From positions 364,001 to 428,000 of the forward strand of contig JAODUO010000439.1 in assembly GCA_025642075.2 (NCBI GenBank): 64,000 nt of DNA, written 5' to 3'. Shown here in pieces: positions 22,881 to 39,329 of the stretch. The DNA is from Ridgeia piscesae. Taxonomy: Eukaryota; Annelida; Polychaeta; Sabellida; Siboglinidae. Position numbers and translations under genes: made by a program. Below the pieces are notes generated by a model. It saw nothing but the letters and a program-made list of their open reading frames with translations. It was not told the DNA's origin and did not search any database. The stretch's first letter is position 1; every line of letters begins with the position of its first letter.

Positions 22881-23301
22881 ACCAGTTCCGATAAGCACAT
22901 GTTCATTATCTGAGATTAAAAAAGACAGCAGCACACAGAGTCGAAATTGCGAAGGCCAAAACAACATCTGACAAATAGACCGAGGCTAAAAAGCAGAAAA
23001 GGATGGCCAATATATGCAACATAAGCTGAGGGCGCTACAACAAATGTAAATACTACATTACATATATGTAATCGTTATGTTCTATACAACGAGATGGTGC
23101 GTTTGGACGCCGACTGTAGGGAAATGAGCAAAGGGGATCACGAAACCAGTGAACCCTAAGAATTCCATTTGCAGAACTTGAAACGCTAAGACACTGTTGT
23201 TATTCTTGCTTTTAGATAGATTCGTTTACACCAAGAAAGCTATTCAAGTCATTGCTCTGTCATTGTCCTGTCATTTCTTCGAAGATTAGCCCGCCATGTC
23301 G
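22878..23301. repeat. About 420-bp direct repeat, right copy
   Basis: See the left copy at 21226-21644. Period about 1.65 kb. Immediately to the right are short tandem phrases (GGTCCAGAACGTCGAA twice, AGGTTAGCGGTTCATG twice, 23310-23380). Confidence 0.85.
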
Positions 23302-23734
23302 GTGTGGCGGTCCAGAACGTCGAACGGTCCAGAACGTCGAAGGTTAGCGGTTCATGTCAAAAGGTTAGCGGTTCATGGCGAAGGTTAACGCGACGGTATG
23401 CAACGTCGAGCAGTCCAGAACGGGAAAGGCTAAAAGCCCGAGATTTCGAGAACATGACGTCACCCATTTATGTGTAGTTCTATATTTGCATGCCGCGCAT
23501 GAATATAATCTGATAAGCGCGCCGTTACCGGATTATGGAATGGAAACAAAGAGAAGGAAGCAATTTCTTGCCAGAAATGTGTTAGTAAATGACCAAATAA
23601 TCGTAATGGCACTTTCAATAGTGACTATGGGCTATTGTGGACGATGGTAATGCTGGCTTATCGATGTTGACTTTATCTTGGGCGAATGTCTGGTATTCTC
23701 CAGTCCCGTCCAGCCTCCAGTGGCTACACAGTGA

Positions 23735-23815
23735 TCTCGGCGTTTCGCGATCTCGGTCTGAGTAATCTCGGCCTGTTTCGGTGATCTCGGCCTGTGCGGC
23801 AGTGATCTCGGCTTT
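23735..23815. repeat. Short irregular tandem repeat (GTGATCTCGGCCTGT-like)
   Basis: Five variants of (G)ATCTCGG followed by C/T-rich spacers occur in 80 bases. Confidence 0.7.
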
Positions 23816-23908
23816 TAATTTAATAGCTTGACATAATATTATTGTAGGCCTGTGCATGAGAACTCTATGTGTACGTGCCAATGTGTGCATGTACACGTGT
23901 GCCACTGA

Positions 23909-23910
<2 letters not shown>

Positions 23911-23982
<72 letters not shown>

Positions 23983-23995
23983 ATGCGAGCGCGTG

Positions 23996-24031
<36 letters not shown>

Positions 24032-24088
24032 CACTGCGCATATATAGATATAGATAGATATATAGATAGATAGATAGATAGATATAGT
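23911..24088. repeat. Compound GT, AT and GATA microsatellite
   Basis: GT units at about 23915-23981, AT at 24000-24029 and GATA units at about 24041-24086. The long apparent ORFs on both strands are artefacts. Confidence 0.95.
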
Positions 24089-24179
24089 AAACATTAATAT
24101 CATGCATTTATATTGATCCATATGCATGCTCTACCCTCTAGATAAACGGTCACGAATGCTCGGGCTTTTAGCGTTTTCT

Positions 24180-25638
24180 AACTGCTAGAGAAGCACTTGC
24201 ATCATTAGATCAATACCCAGTCCAGGAAGACATGGCAAACCCACCAACATTAGTGGAAATCTTAGCTGCCATCAAATCTATGAAATCAGGAAAAACACAA
24301 GGACTAGATGGCATACCTGCTGAAATCTATAAATATAGGTACAGAGGTACAGCTCTTCATGCTCAATTGCTGAAATTCTACCACATTTGTTGGACAGCTA
24401 AAGAACTACCACGACAATTTAAAGATGCCTTGATAATTGAAATATACAAAAAAGGGTGACCGTAGTGACTGTGGAAACTATCGAGACATTTCGCTACTCT
24501 CAACTGCGGGGGAAATTCTGGCAAAAATCCTTCTGAAAAGACTACAAAACATTGCAGAGGTGATCCTCCCAGAAAGCCAATGTGGATTTCGTCGCTCACG
24601 CTCTACAATCGACATGATATTCATCTTACGACAACTACAGGAAAAAGCAGTTGAACAACAGAAATGCCTGGTCTTCATTGATCTGTCGAAAGCGTTTGAC
24701 ACAGTGGACAGGTCAACCTTGTGGACTTTACTAAGGAGATATGGATGTCCCGAGACTTTTGTCAAGATAATTCAAGAATTCCACGATGGTATGGCTGGAG
24801 CAGTGTCTATCGGTGGATCAACTACTGATCCTTTTGAAATTAGCCATGGACTAAAGCAAGGATGTATCTTGGCACCTACGTTGTTCACTCTCTTTCTGGC
24901 AGCACTACTGTCTACAGTGTCCGAGCACCTTAGTACAGGAGTTTTCATCCGCACTAGATCCTATGGATAATTATTCAAATTGGCTAGACTAAAGGCAAGC
25001 ACAAAAACTCGAGAACTCTGCATTCGTGAACTACTATTTGCAGATGATGCTGCTATCGTTGCCCATACACTAGAAGGCATCAGAGAGATATTCAAGCAGT
25101 TTGATCAAGCTGCAACCATGCAATCAACACAAAGAAAACTGTGATGCTCTACCAATCACCACCCGGCCAAACCTCAATCGATCCACATGTTGAAATCTAT
25201 GGCACGTTACTAAAAGCAGTTAAGAACTTCACATACCTGGGCAGCACTGTTGCATCTGACAACACCATTGATGTGGAGATTAATAACCGTATTCAAGCTG
25301 CCTCTGGAGCCTTTGGAGGACTGTGGAAGCGAATATGGTCACAACATGGTATTTCAGTCTTCACAAAGTGCAAGGTGCACAAGGCAATTGTACGTCCAAC
25401 ACTACTGTACTCAGCAGAGACATACACTCTCTATCGTCGCCATTTTAGAAAACTCTCCAAAGTACATCTCCGACATCTACGACAAATCCTGCAGATCTCA
25501 TGGAAAGATCACATTCCAAATGTTGAAGTATTGAGACGAGCTAATATGTCCAGCATAGAAGCCACTCTAACGGCTTCCCAACTCCGTTGGACTGGACATA
25601 TCATCCGTATGAATGGCCACAGATTACCAAAGATTTAA
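24180..25638 (+). mobile_element. LINE ORF2 remnant (zinc-finger-tailed type), left part, split by a CR1 insertion
   Basis: The frame opens with a REALASLDQYP-like block at about 24185. RT blocks follow: MKSGKTQGLDGIPAEIYK, then after a shift near 24455 KKGDRSDCGNYR, LPESQCGFRRSRSTIDMIF, VFIDLSKAFDTVDR and GLKQGCILAPTLF. After another shift near 24960 the catalytic FADD appears in LLFADDAAIVAHT (about 25030-25070). Past a further shift near 25125, FTYLGSTV and LRWTGHIIRMNGHRLPK follow. The text stops at LPK. Its continuation, starting RLLGELTKGKR, is found at about 29718. Endonuclease and 5' end are absent; the left neighbour is a microsatellite. Confidence 0.85.
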
Positions 25639-25889
25639 CAAGATTTAACAAGATTGCCACCTAGAGATTCAACTCTAGATGGCAGGTGGACTAGGAAGCC
25701 ATTTGGCTTATCGAGAGTCCAACCTATCTATCTAAGTATACCCCGCCCTTCTTAGGTATATGTCGATTTTATTTTTAAATATATTAACACTACTAGCACC
25801 TACACAATCAGCTGATAATCTGTTCCATTCGTTTACTGTTCTTTGTGAAAATGAAAATTTTCTAATATCTAGTCTACACTGCTTCTTTG

Positions 25890-28610
25890 CTAATGTAACT
25901 CCATGTCCTCTAGTCCTTCTCTCTTCCTTGACTGTGAAAAAATATTTCTGTCAATATTTTCATATCCATTCAATATTTTAAACACCTCAATCTGATCTCC
26001 TCTCAATCTTCTGGTTTCTAGTGTTGTTAAACCACATTCTTTTAGACGCATTTCATAACTAATATTCCTGAGTTTTTGTATCATTTTGGTTGCTCTCCTT
26101 TGTACTCTTTCTAGCATATCAATGTCCTTCTTGCGATATGGCCTCCATGATTGTATACAATATTCTAAGTGAGGCCTAACTATTGTTTTATACAGCGGTA
26201 TTATTAGTTCTTTTTCTTTGTACACTATATTTCGCCTAATTAATCCAAGAATTTGGTTTCCCTTTGCTGCTGCAATTCCACACTGCTCTGATACCTTCAT
26301 GTCAGCACTAATAGTTAACCCTAAGTCCTTTTCCTTTAAGGTAGTATTTAGTACAGTATCACCCATTGTATATTGTGCATCTTCATTCCCATGTCCTATG
26401 TGAAGGCACTTACACTTTCCAAAATTAAACAGCATTTGCCACTTCTCAGACCATTCTATCAACTTATTAAGATCATCTTGTAAATGCTGTCTATCTGCAT
26501 CACTTTTCATTTTCCTAAACACTTTTGTGTCGTCCGCAAACTTCAACACCTTGCTTGTTATGTCATCATCCAAATCATTGATATATATTAAGAATAAAAT
26601 AGGTCCCAGTACTGATCCCTGCGGTACTCCACTCAAAACCGATTTCCAGTTTGAAACCTCCCCATCAACTACTACTCTTTGTCTTCTATCAATAAGCCAT
26701 TTTTCTATCCAGTTGATCATTCCATTTCCTATGCCATGGGCCTTTAGTTTAAGTAGTAGTCTTTGGTGTGGCACTTTGTCAAAGGCTTTTTTTAAATCTA
26801 AGTGGATTATATCTACTGGTGATCCCTCATCTAGCCACTTTGTGACATCTTCCAAAAAACATAACAGATTTGTTAAGCATGACCTCGCTTTTAAAAACCC
26901 TTGTTGAGATGGGTTTATCAATTTATTTTTAACAAGAAAATCAACCAGGTGATCTTTAATTAGTCTTTCTAATAGTTTGCAAATCACCGATGTTAAACTC
27001 ACTGGTCTATAGTTCTCTGACTTGTTTCTCGAACCTTTTTTAAATAATGGTATAATGTTTGCTTCTTTCCATTCTAACGGAACTATTCCCCTCCTCTAAT
27101 GACAAATTGAACACTGTTGCAAGCGGTATGCTGATTTGTTCTACAATTTCCAATAGTAATTTGGGAGGAATCCCATCCACTCCAGGTGATTTATTATCCT
27201 TCATATCTCTTATTTTCATAGCTACCATTGTTGGGGTTACAATTAGTTGTCCTAAATAGTCAAACTCTCTCCCTTCGAACTTAGTCTCAAGTACTGGTAA
27301 TATACTAATATCTTCCCTGGTAAACACTGAACTAAAGTACTCATTTAGGTTTTCTGCCATTAAGAATCCCTCTGTTATTATGTTTCCATCACCTTATCCT
27401 GAACTTTCTGTTTACTTCGAACATACGCATAAAAACTCTTGCTGTCATGTTTTATATTAAAAGCTATTTTTTGTTCGTAGCTTCTCTTTGAATTTCTAAT
27501 TTCAGCTGTAGCTTGATTAAGTGCTTCTTTATAAATGCTATAGTCTTCTTCACTTCCGGTATGTCTATATGTCTTCCACATCATTTGCTTGTACTTGATT
27601 TTTCTAATGGCTTCCTTCGATAAGTGTTTCTTCTTTGACCGTTTCCCCTGTTTTTTCAAGGGGACAAATTTGTCAACGACGCAGTCAATTTCACTCTTTA
27701 AAATATTCCAGCATTCTGTTGCTGTCTTATTCTTCAGTGTGTTATTCCAGTCTATCTTTGCTAAATATTCCCTCATGTCCTTATATCTTCCTTTGTGAAA
27801 TTTTTCCTGTACCTTATTTTTCTATTCCGTTCTCCCTTTACTTTGATGATAAAATGTATCTGGTTGTGATCACTACACCCCAGTGGCTCACATATCTTGA
27901 CATTATCAACAAATTCCTTCTGTGAGCTCAATACTATGTCTAACACGTTCTCGCCCCTGGTTGCTTCTAACACATGTTGAGAAAGGAAACTATCTTGTAC
28001 TAAATTTAAAAACTCTTGATCCTCTCTCCCGGTACTCTGTAGAGATGTCCACTGTATATGCCCATGGTTAAAATCCCCCATAATAATACAGTCCCGTTTA
28101 CTCACTTCTTTGATAGCGTTATGTATTTTTTCATTCTCTTCCATGCTTATGTTTGGACTCCGATACACTAACCCAACAGTTAATGTTGAGTTTCCTGTAA
28201 CTATGTTACACCAGACAGCTTCTTCACATTCTGCTTCTTTTTCTAATTTTATTTCATAAGCTTGGATGGATTCTTTAATATATAAAATAACTCCGCCTCC
28301 CCCTTCTTCCTAATCTATCTTTCCTAAACATTACATACCCTGTCATTCCTAATTCGGCATCTGATATATCGGGTGTGGCCCAAGATTCAGTTATACCTAT
28401 TATGTGAGGGTTAATATCGTCTACCATAATGTTTAGTTCATTTCTTTTGTTTACTATGCTCCTTGCATTTAAACAAACACATTTATAACCAAATTCCGTA
28501 GGGCTTTCCAGGCTGTTCTTTGCTGATGTCTTTTTGCTATCTTTATCTATGCCTCTAGTATTTGGCTTCTCTGTGTATCCCCCCTGCGAAACTAGTTTAA
28601 AAAGTTGCAA
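25890..28610 (-). pseudogene. CR1 ORF2: endonuclease and reverse transcriptase, frameshifted
   Basis: The endonuclease starts with NARSIVNKRNEL and GITESW (28610-28275). After a shift in 28168-28275 come YRSPN, GDFNHGHIQW and the catalytic SDHN (28168-27773). A linker with many Lys residues follows (27776-27378). Next are SPGVDGIPPKLL and, past shifts near 27365 and 27090, LFKKGSRNKSENYRPVSL. The RT core, in the 370-codon frame 27002-25890, has LDLKKAFDKVPH, GVPQGSVLGPILFLIYINDL and the catalytic FADD. The thumb and C-terminus include a RPHLEYCIQSWRPYRKKD block typical of CR1. At least four frameshifts prevent translation of a full polyprotein. Confidence 0.85.
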
Positions 28611-29666
28611 CCTGTTCCATTATTCATCAATCGAAGAAGGTTCTCGGAGAACACTGCTGCGCCCTTTCCGCTTAGATGGAGGCCATCTCTCATAAACATG
28701 TCTTCTTTACCAACAAAATATCCCCACAAATCTACAAAGCCAACTCCTTCTTCTTCACACATCTGCTCTAATAGTCCGTTAATTGCCATCCTCTTACAAT
28801 TTCTAAATGTTGTTCCCCTTCCCCTCATCACTGGCAAGATTCCTGAGAGTATGATCTGTTCAACTCTCGTCTTCTTCAGTGTCTCTACCAACTCTCTGTA
28901 TCTCTTTACTATCCTGGTTGTTCCATCCCTGTCTGCATTGTTCGTCCCTACATGTACTAATATAGACCCTCCTTGGCCATGCCCCAATACGTTCTCTACT
29001 CGTTCAGTCACATGCTCTATCCTAGTCCCCGGAAGACAAACAACAACGTCTTCTCCTTTGCTTAATGTCCTGTCTGTCTTTCGCAAAATGGAGTCTCCCA
29101 TAAATACCCTTTCTGTTCTCAATGCCCCCTCGATCACTGCTTCAGAGTAGCTCCTCCGTTTTGCATCTCCCTGGTTGCTGACTTTTCCCCCTGCCGCTTT
29201 CTCTGTTGTTCCTTTCTTTCCGGTCTCTTTTCTTCCTGTCATCGTCCTTGTTATTGACTTCCGTTTGGTCACATCACCTCTCACTTCCTTTCTTCCATTC
29301 GTCTTACCTCCTGTCGCATCTACTTCTCTCATCTCCTGTCCCCTTGTCCCTCCCTCCTTCTCTACTGTCACTTTCTCCCCTGTCACCTTCCTGCATGTCA
29401 TGTTTCCTGTTGTTCTTTCTCCATTTGTTGTCCTTGCAATCACCCTCCCTCCACTCTGCATCCCCCTTCACAATATCCGTTAGCCTAGCTAACTCTGCTG
29501 TCAGACAGTCCACTTTCCAACACCCTAAACATTGGAACGTAAACCCTTCCTCCGTTGTCTCTGACCAAGTTTTTCCGCACCCCGATACGGCAAAATCCAC
29601 CAAGCTGTGGCAGTGGTTACACACCAAGTGCCTTCTTGCCTTCACTTGCCGCTTGCCAGGTGCCAT
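28592..29666 (-). pseudogene. CR1 ORF1: PHD-like finger plus SGNH/GDSL esterase domain
   Basis: The product begins MAPGKRQVK at 29666. The N-terminal part has a Cys/His-rich finger with CNHC near residue 20 and CLGC near residue 50, plus a short heptad-like stretch after it (LTAELARLTDIV). A frameshift in about 29304-29461 joins it to a long basic, low-complexity linker. The C-terminal domain shows the SGNH blocks: FMGDSIL with the nucleophilic Ser, VHVGTNN with the Asn of block III, and DGLHLS with the Asp-x-x-His pair. All catalytic positions of the family look intact. From CR1 family knowledge, ORF1 esterases are thought to help RNP membrane or lipid interactions; the exact role is unsettled. 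It ends at 28592, overlapping ORF2. Confidence 0.8.
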
Positions 29667-29715
29667 ATTACGATTTGTCAAAATCAACTCTTAGTTTAAA
29701 CCAACTTAGTCTTTA

Positions 29716-30062
29716 GACTTCTTGGAGAATTAACCAAAGGGAAACGTCTTCGTGGTGGACAAGGGCTGCGATACAAAGATGTAGTCAAACGACACCTAAA
29801 GGCTACACACATCACTGTAGACCATTGGGAGACCCTTGCACAAGATCAACAACAGTTGAGGCAGGCCATTCACAAAGGAAAAAATCGCATTGAAGAAACT
29901 ATACAACAAAAAGACTAACACGATCACAATCTCCGCCATGGCCTTCCTGATGCTTCTGCCCCTGTCATCTTCTGTGTCAACTGCGGGAGAGGGTTTAAAT
30001 CTCAAATTGGACTATTCTCTCACCAACGAGCAAAGCACGTAACGGACGAAACCCTACACTGA
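29716..30062 (+). mobile_element. Right part of the split LINE: C-terminus with C2H2 zinc finger
   Basis: The reading resumes at RLLGELTKGKRLRGG, directly continuing LPK from 25638. It passes a WETLAQDQQQLRQAI block and an in-frame TAA at 29916-29918. In the same frame it then gives FCVNCGRGFKSQIGLFSH, with Cys-x2-Cys-x12-His-x4-His spacing, ending at the TGA 30060-30062. From family knowledge, a single zinc finger at the end of ORF2 is typical of this LINE group. The 3' end passes into an AT microsatellite at 30094. Confidence 0.82.
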
Positions 30063-30092
30063 TGTCATCATCGGACACGATGACAGCAAAGA

Positions 30093-30093
<1 letters not shown>

Positions 30094-30185
<92 letters not shown>
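30094..30185. repeat. AT microsatellite
   Basis: About 45 uninterrupted AT units directly after the split LINE; possibly derived from its tail. Confidence 0.97.
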
Positions 30186-30188
<3 letters not shown>

Positions 30189-31639
30189 GGTTCTTAATGT
30201 TCAGGGTTTTGGCGTTTTCGCCCATGAACGTATCCGTAGTTATTAAAGGGCAAAAAAAGCAACGGTTTGGTGTTATGCACCTAAAAGAGTTTACACAAAC
30301 TAACCATTTGCATTTACAATCAAATTTTTCGCATTAGTAGTTTTTTCAGAAAGTGGTGTTAAAGTGGGTAAATCTGGCTAAATCATCGACAGCATTAACA
30401 GGTCGATCTTGTTTGATACAACCAATTAAAATCCAGCTTCTATCGGCATTTTGGAAAAGTAATACGTCACGGTGCCGTCTGTTGGTTCAGCTGTCATAAC
30501 AGAGAGCCAAACGGTACGTTAAAAAAGCCTTACGTCGATTTACAACGAAATCGCGACAGCAATATGCCACACTATTCCTCATACGCTTGTAATAACAGTA
30601 CCGTGAAAGACAGTATCAGTAAGATGTCTTCTTGTTAACCTTTGAATCGAGCAGAACTGAAACAGTGGTTCAGTGGATTCGTTGCCGTTGCCGTTGGTAC
30701 AGTCACAGACACAGCGTGGATGTTAGATGACCCGATTTGATTGACCTAACCACGAAAACGACCACCAACAGCCGCCAAACTTCTCCTCACATATCTTACA
30801 TACATATGCATACACTATGTTATAAAATAAAATATCTTGAGGTGACAACATTGATCACAATCAACAAATGAAGAATAAAAGAGCTGAAGGATAATATGTG
30901 GAAGAACGTATTCTGGTGAGGGTAGTAGCATCCAAATATCGTAAAAGATGGCAGCACAAAAAACATGCATTACATATACGCTGTGTCAAATATTAATTTC
31001 TGAGGATGAGTAACTTTTGGCCTGTAGTTAATCCATCGGGTGACTGTCTATTTATCACTCATATTGAAATAATATTATGCAAGCAATTTTAGTTTTTGTT
31101 TGAGGAACTCAATGACGAAGTGTAAACACACATGTAACCATACATGTACGCATTTGTAATACATCTATAACACTTCATTCATTTGTGCACAATACATTTC
31201 ATTATTTCACAACCGCATTTCTAAACGTGTACATATGTCACTCACCAATACGTGATACCTTCCATGTTTTTATGGTACACCGGGTAGCGCGTTATCTAGT
31301 CACAGAAACCAGCACACAAAAAGTGCACCCGTAACCGCCGGATTTATTGCTGTGGCAGCGTCTCAGTTCACGCGACAGCATTTACGTAGGGGCGAATATT
31401 TAAGAAGTCGGTTAGTGTTGCAAAAAAATCGCGCGAAGTCATGGTTTCACATCTGGGTTTTATAAACTGACATGGACAGGATTGCGTGTGCACTGTGCAG
31501 TTATTAAAACCTTTTTTGTAAACAAATATGTTTTTTTGTAACTAAAATTAGCTGCTGTGACGGCATTGATTGGTCATTGGAGACTTTACTTGTGATCATG
31601 TATTTATGATACATATGAGGTACCACAATAACTAATCCG
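30186..31639. other. No recognisable gene
   Basis: Stop-rich sequence with no motif or array recognised. Confidence 0.45.
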
Positions 31640-32261
31640 ACCGAGGGCGCTCTAAAGCAACTAGGGTCTTTGTGCCGTCTTTTACGTATTCTTGACGTGG
31701 GTAAAAGCGGCACGGTTTTGCGGAACATTTTGCGGAACGCTTGTTTAAATCATCCTACAATCAGCTGTTGAACTCGCATGACTCCGAAGCCTCACATATA
31801 GCTAAATATGGATACAGTCTGACAATATGTACATTAATGTACATTACAGCCGATGGAAACGTCGACAGGTTTGCTGGCTCGATACCGGAAACTGTGCGGA
31901 AAGGATGTTTAAAATCATCTACAGCTCGCCGTATGCATAACACGAGACTGCTACGTCTTCACACATAGTTAAATACTGATGTATAACATGTCCGTCAATA
32001 TTAATGTCTACATTAATGTACATTTACAGTCGATGAAACGTCGCGGGACGTCCGATCAAATTCAGTGCCAAATATGGCGTTGTTTTGGCTGTTCTGCCTA
32101 TTGACCACAAATACGTACGGCATGCTGTTCTGTCTATTGACCACACATACCGCATGCCCACACATACAAACTACCGCGTGCTACGCGCCTGCACAGTCAA
32201 TAGCTTACCCTTCATATATTCGAAAAGGATGATTTAAACAAGCGTTCCGCAAAACATGCAA
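31640..32261. repeat. Repeat-rich unit with internal duplication and inverted GCGGAACG ends
   Basis: GCGGAACGCTTGTTTAAATC at 31731 recurs inverted (GATTTAAACAAGCGTTCCGC) at 32232-32251. Inside, about 31743-31875 and 31903-32050 are diverged direct copies: both have a TTTAAA-type start, a CACATA-RY-TAAATA phrase, TACATTAATGTACATT and a CAGYCGATG-AAACGTCG end. The arrangement suggests a non-autonomous DNA transposon or fold-back element. Confidence 0.55.
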
Positions 32262-32348
32262 ACAAATCCACGTTAGTCGCTAGAGGCGCTGATACGCAAT
32301 TAGGGTCTAGTTGCGTATCAGCGCCTCTAGCGACTAACGTGGATTTGT
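32262..32348. repeat. Perfect 38-bp inverted repeat with 11-base spacer
   Basis: 32262-32299 and 32311-32348 are exact reverse complements. Each arm contains CGCTAGAGGCGCTGATACGC. It can form a cruciform or long hairpin. No coding frame is associated. Confidence 0.97.
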
Positions 32349-34151
32349 GGAACCCCATTTACATGCAGTCTGCGGTATAACTATAACAAAGCAGTTTAGA
32401 TTTTTGATGTTAGAAGTTGATCGACTGGCTTATGGTGAACGCCAGTGTTTCACACACTTCTATTATATTACAGGGATAGGATATAGTATAATCGTAAACA
32501 GCTCGAGCCCACTTGGAAAAAATCGCGACATTCACTGTTCCGTAACTAGATGCCAGATTACTATTTTTACGTTTGATGCGTCTTCGGTTTAAACGGCCAG
32601 GTTTCTTTTAGACTTTTAAGTCGAATACTGATGGATCTACGAAATATAATGTCAATATTTTGAGTAAATGTTGGGTCAAATTTGAATTCGAAACAATTTC
32701 ATTCAATTATCAATAGTATAATGTAAGCTATTACGTCAGTTACTCAATAAACCAGTGGCAGAGCATATTATGCCCGCAAGCGTTCCGCACGCGCAGAGCT
32801 GGTGACAATGATCACAATGTCAGCTTCAAATATTCACCTTACCAGAAAATGTAGGTCAAATATCTCGTCGGAATTTCAACATCAATTCTTTCCTGGTCGC
32901 TTTGTCCTTCGGAAAACGGATGAATTAGTTTGCTGTGTTTGGACGAATACCATAAATTGTGCACGGGGCACTTCAACTAACGTCTAAACTACACTTCCCT
33001 GCATATGGCGCCAGCCTACACGGGTGTTTCTCCGAGCCGGTTCCATCCAGCCTCGTTTACAGACACTCTTAGCGTCTTTCTTGTTAGTGTACTGGTGGAA
33101 TCAGAGCGAAAGCTTTAAACACACCATTAAGGATTACTCGTATGATGTTGTTTCATTATACCATTATATTAATTATTGATCATTTTCGACAAAACAAATT
33201 CCCGTAAAATAAATGTGTTTTCGAGACATTTTTATATCTTATATCTAGTACATAAGGTGGCAGCACTAGCGTACCACAAATAAGAAACATCGACACGCAG
33301 ACTTGCCACTTGCTTGATTTGTTTAGTGGATGGTGGTTGCCTAACATAAAGAAATTTTAGACGTGCTGAAATACGCACACATATAGACAATCACGCACAT
33401 ATTCATACACACGAACGCTCGCACACATCTCCCTGGGCCCACCTTCACCGCACGCACGCACGCACACACGCACACACACACACACACACACACACTCATA
33501 CAAATGATTGAATGGCCAATATATAGGTCATATACATTATAATTATACATGATAATATGCTTTACAGTTGCCGTATATGTATGCTTCATAAGCCTAATCT
33601 AACTACGATAATAACAATTACTTGTCGCCCTATTTTTCTAAAGTCGGCCAATCCGCTAATCACAGCTAGGCCTATGCCAGCTACATCGTTAACACCAGGC
33701 ATTGGGTGCGGAGTAGCACGCCTACACCGTCTCCCGCTGTGACAGTACAATATACCTACATTCGTGTACGTTGTAGGCTATTATCAAATTATAACTTATT
33801 GATTGGTCGCCTGCCGAAGCGAATTGTCAACAGAAAAGTCGGCAGTATCCTAATTACTTGTTTTGTCTGCATTTTTCGCGCAACAAAAACTATTTCCGTC
33901 TGCTAACAGATCAAAGAAAATCGCTTGCGCGCGGTAACGGGCTAAACAACGATCTTTGTCACGTCCACCGCACGACCTGTTTCAAGTAATCCAACACGCC
34001 GACATTGATTCCGCCTGTCATTTATACAGATAGACACGGAGTGTTTATTCATTCCATTGACGAGTATTTTCAGTCAGGTGTTTACAGCGAGCGCGCAGAC
34101 GACAGCGAGCGCCACTCGTCCGCTGACCGAAATCGTTGGACGTGGACGAAA
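32349..34151. other. Upstream region of the doublecortin gene; CA/CG microsatellite inside
   Basis: No coding exon was recognised. A CACG/CA microsatellite lies at 33450-33495. The 200 bases before the ATG at 34152 are GC-richer than the surroundings and probably contain the 5' untranslated region; no TATA box was identified. Confidence 0.45.
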
Positions 34152-38902
<4,751 letters not shown>

Positions 38903-39302
38903 AGCTGCCCGGTGTTATCGATTATCGTAACATCACGTGATAAACTATGCCTTTCTCTAACACCGTACACCTTGCGCAAACTATGTTATAATGAACTGAT
39001 GTTTTCGGAATAACGACCACGAGTGGAAACGCATACGTCTGTCGTGTTGAACGTGGGCTCGAACACGTCCTCTCCACAGTATTACGGTCGTCTCCTTGGA
39101 GAAGACCGCGAATATCCAGTAGTACGCACATGAGTGGGTTTAAAAAAGACGCATAAAATACGTGTATATAGATTGGATCTCTAAGAGCTTTTTTTCTTCA
39201 TTTATCCGACAACTGAAGCTTTGAAGGCATATTTTTAATGACAACTGAATTGTATATTTAATGATATTTATTACTACCAATGCTGACGTACCTATGAAGT
39301 GG

Positions 39303-39308
39303 AAATAA
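39303..39308 (+). terminator. Polyadenylation signal AATAAA of the doublecortin gene
   Basis: The first AATAAA after the stop at 38902, followed within 20 bases by a T/GT-rich stretch (TTGTCTTTGTTATTGCTGTG). This fits a 3' end near 39330. Confidence 0.6.
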
Positions 39309-39329
39309 ACTTGTCTTTGTTATTGCTGT

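Larger units (their letters stand above)
25639..29715 (-). mobile_element. Nearly full-length CR1-type LINE inserted antisense into another LINE
   Basis: Minus-strand order is: short 5' leader, ORF1 (29666 to 28592) with a PHD-like finger and an SGNH esterase, ORF2 (about 28610 to 25890) with endonuclease and reverse transcriptase, a 250-base 3' untranslated region, and a terminal tail. On the minus strand the tail is a 10-base GTTAAATCTT unit repeated about 2.5 times (plus strand 25636-25662). ORF1 and ORF2 overlap slightly. The flanking LINE text is interrupted exactly between LPK and RLLG, proving insertion. About 4.08 kb is close to the length of intact CR1 elements. A handful of frameshifts, rather than wholesale decay, suggests a relatively recent insertion. 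No obvious target-site duplication was seen. Confidence 0.88.
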
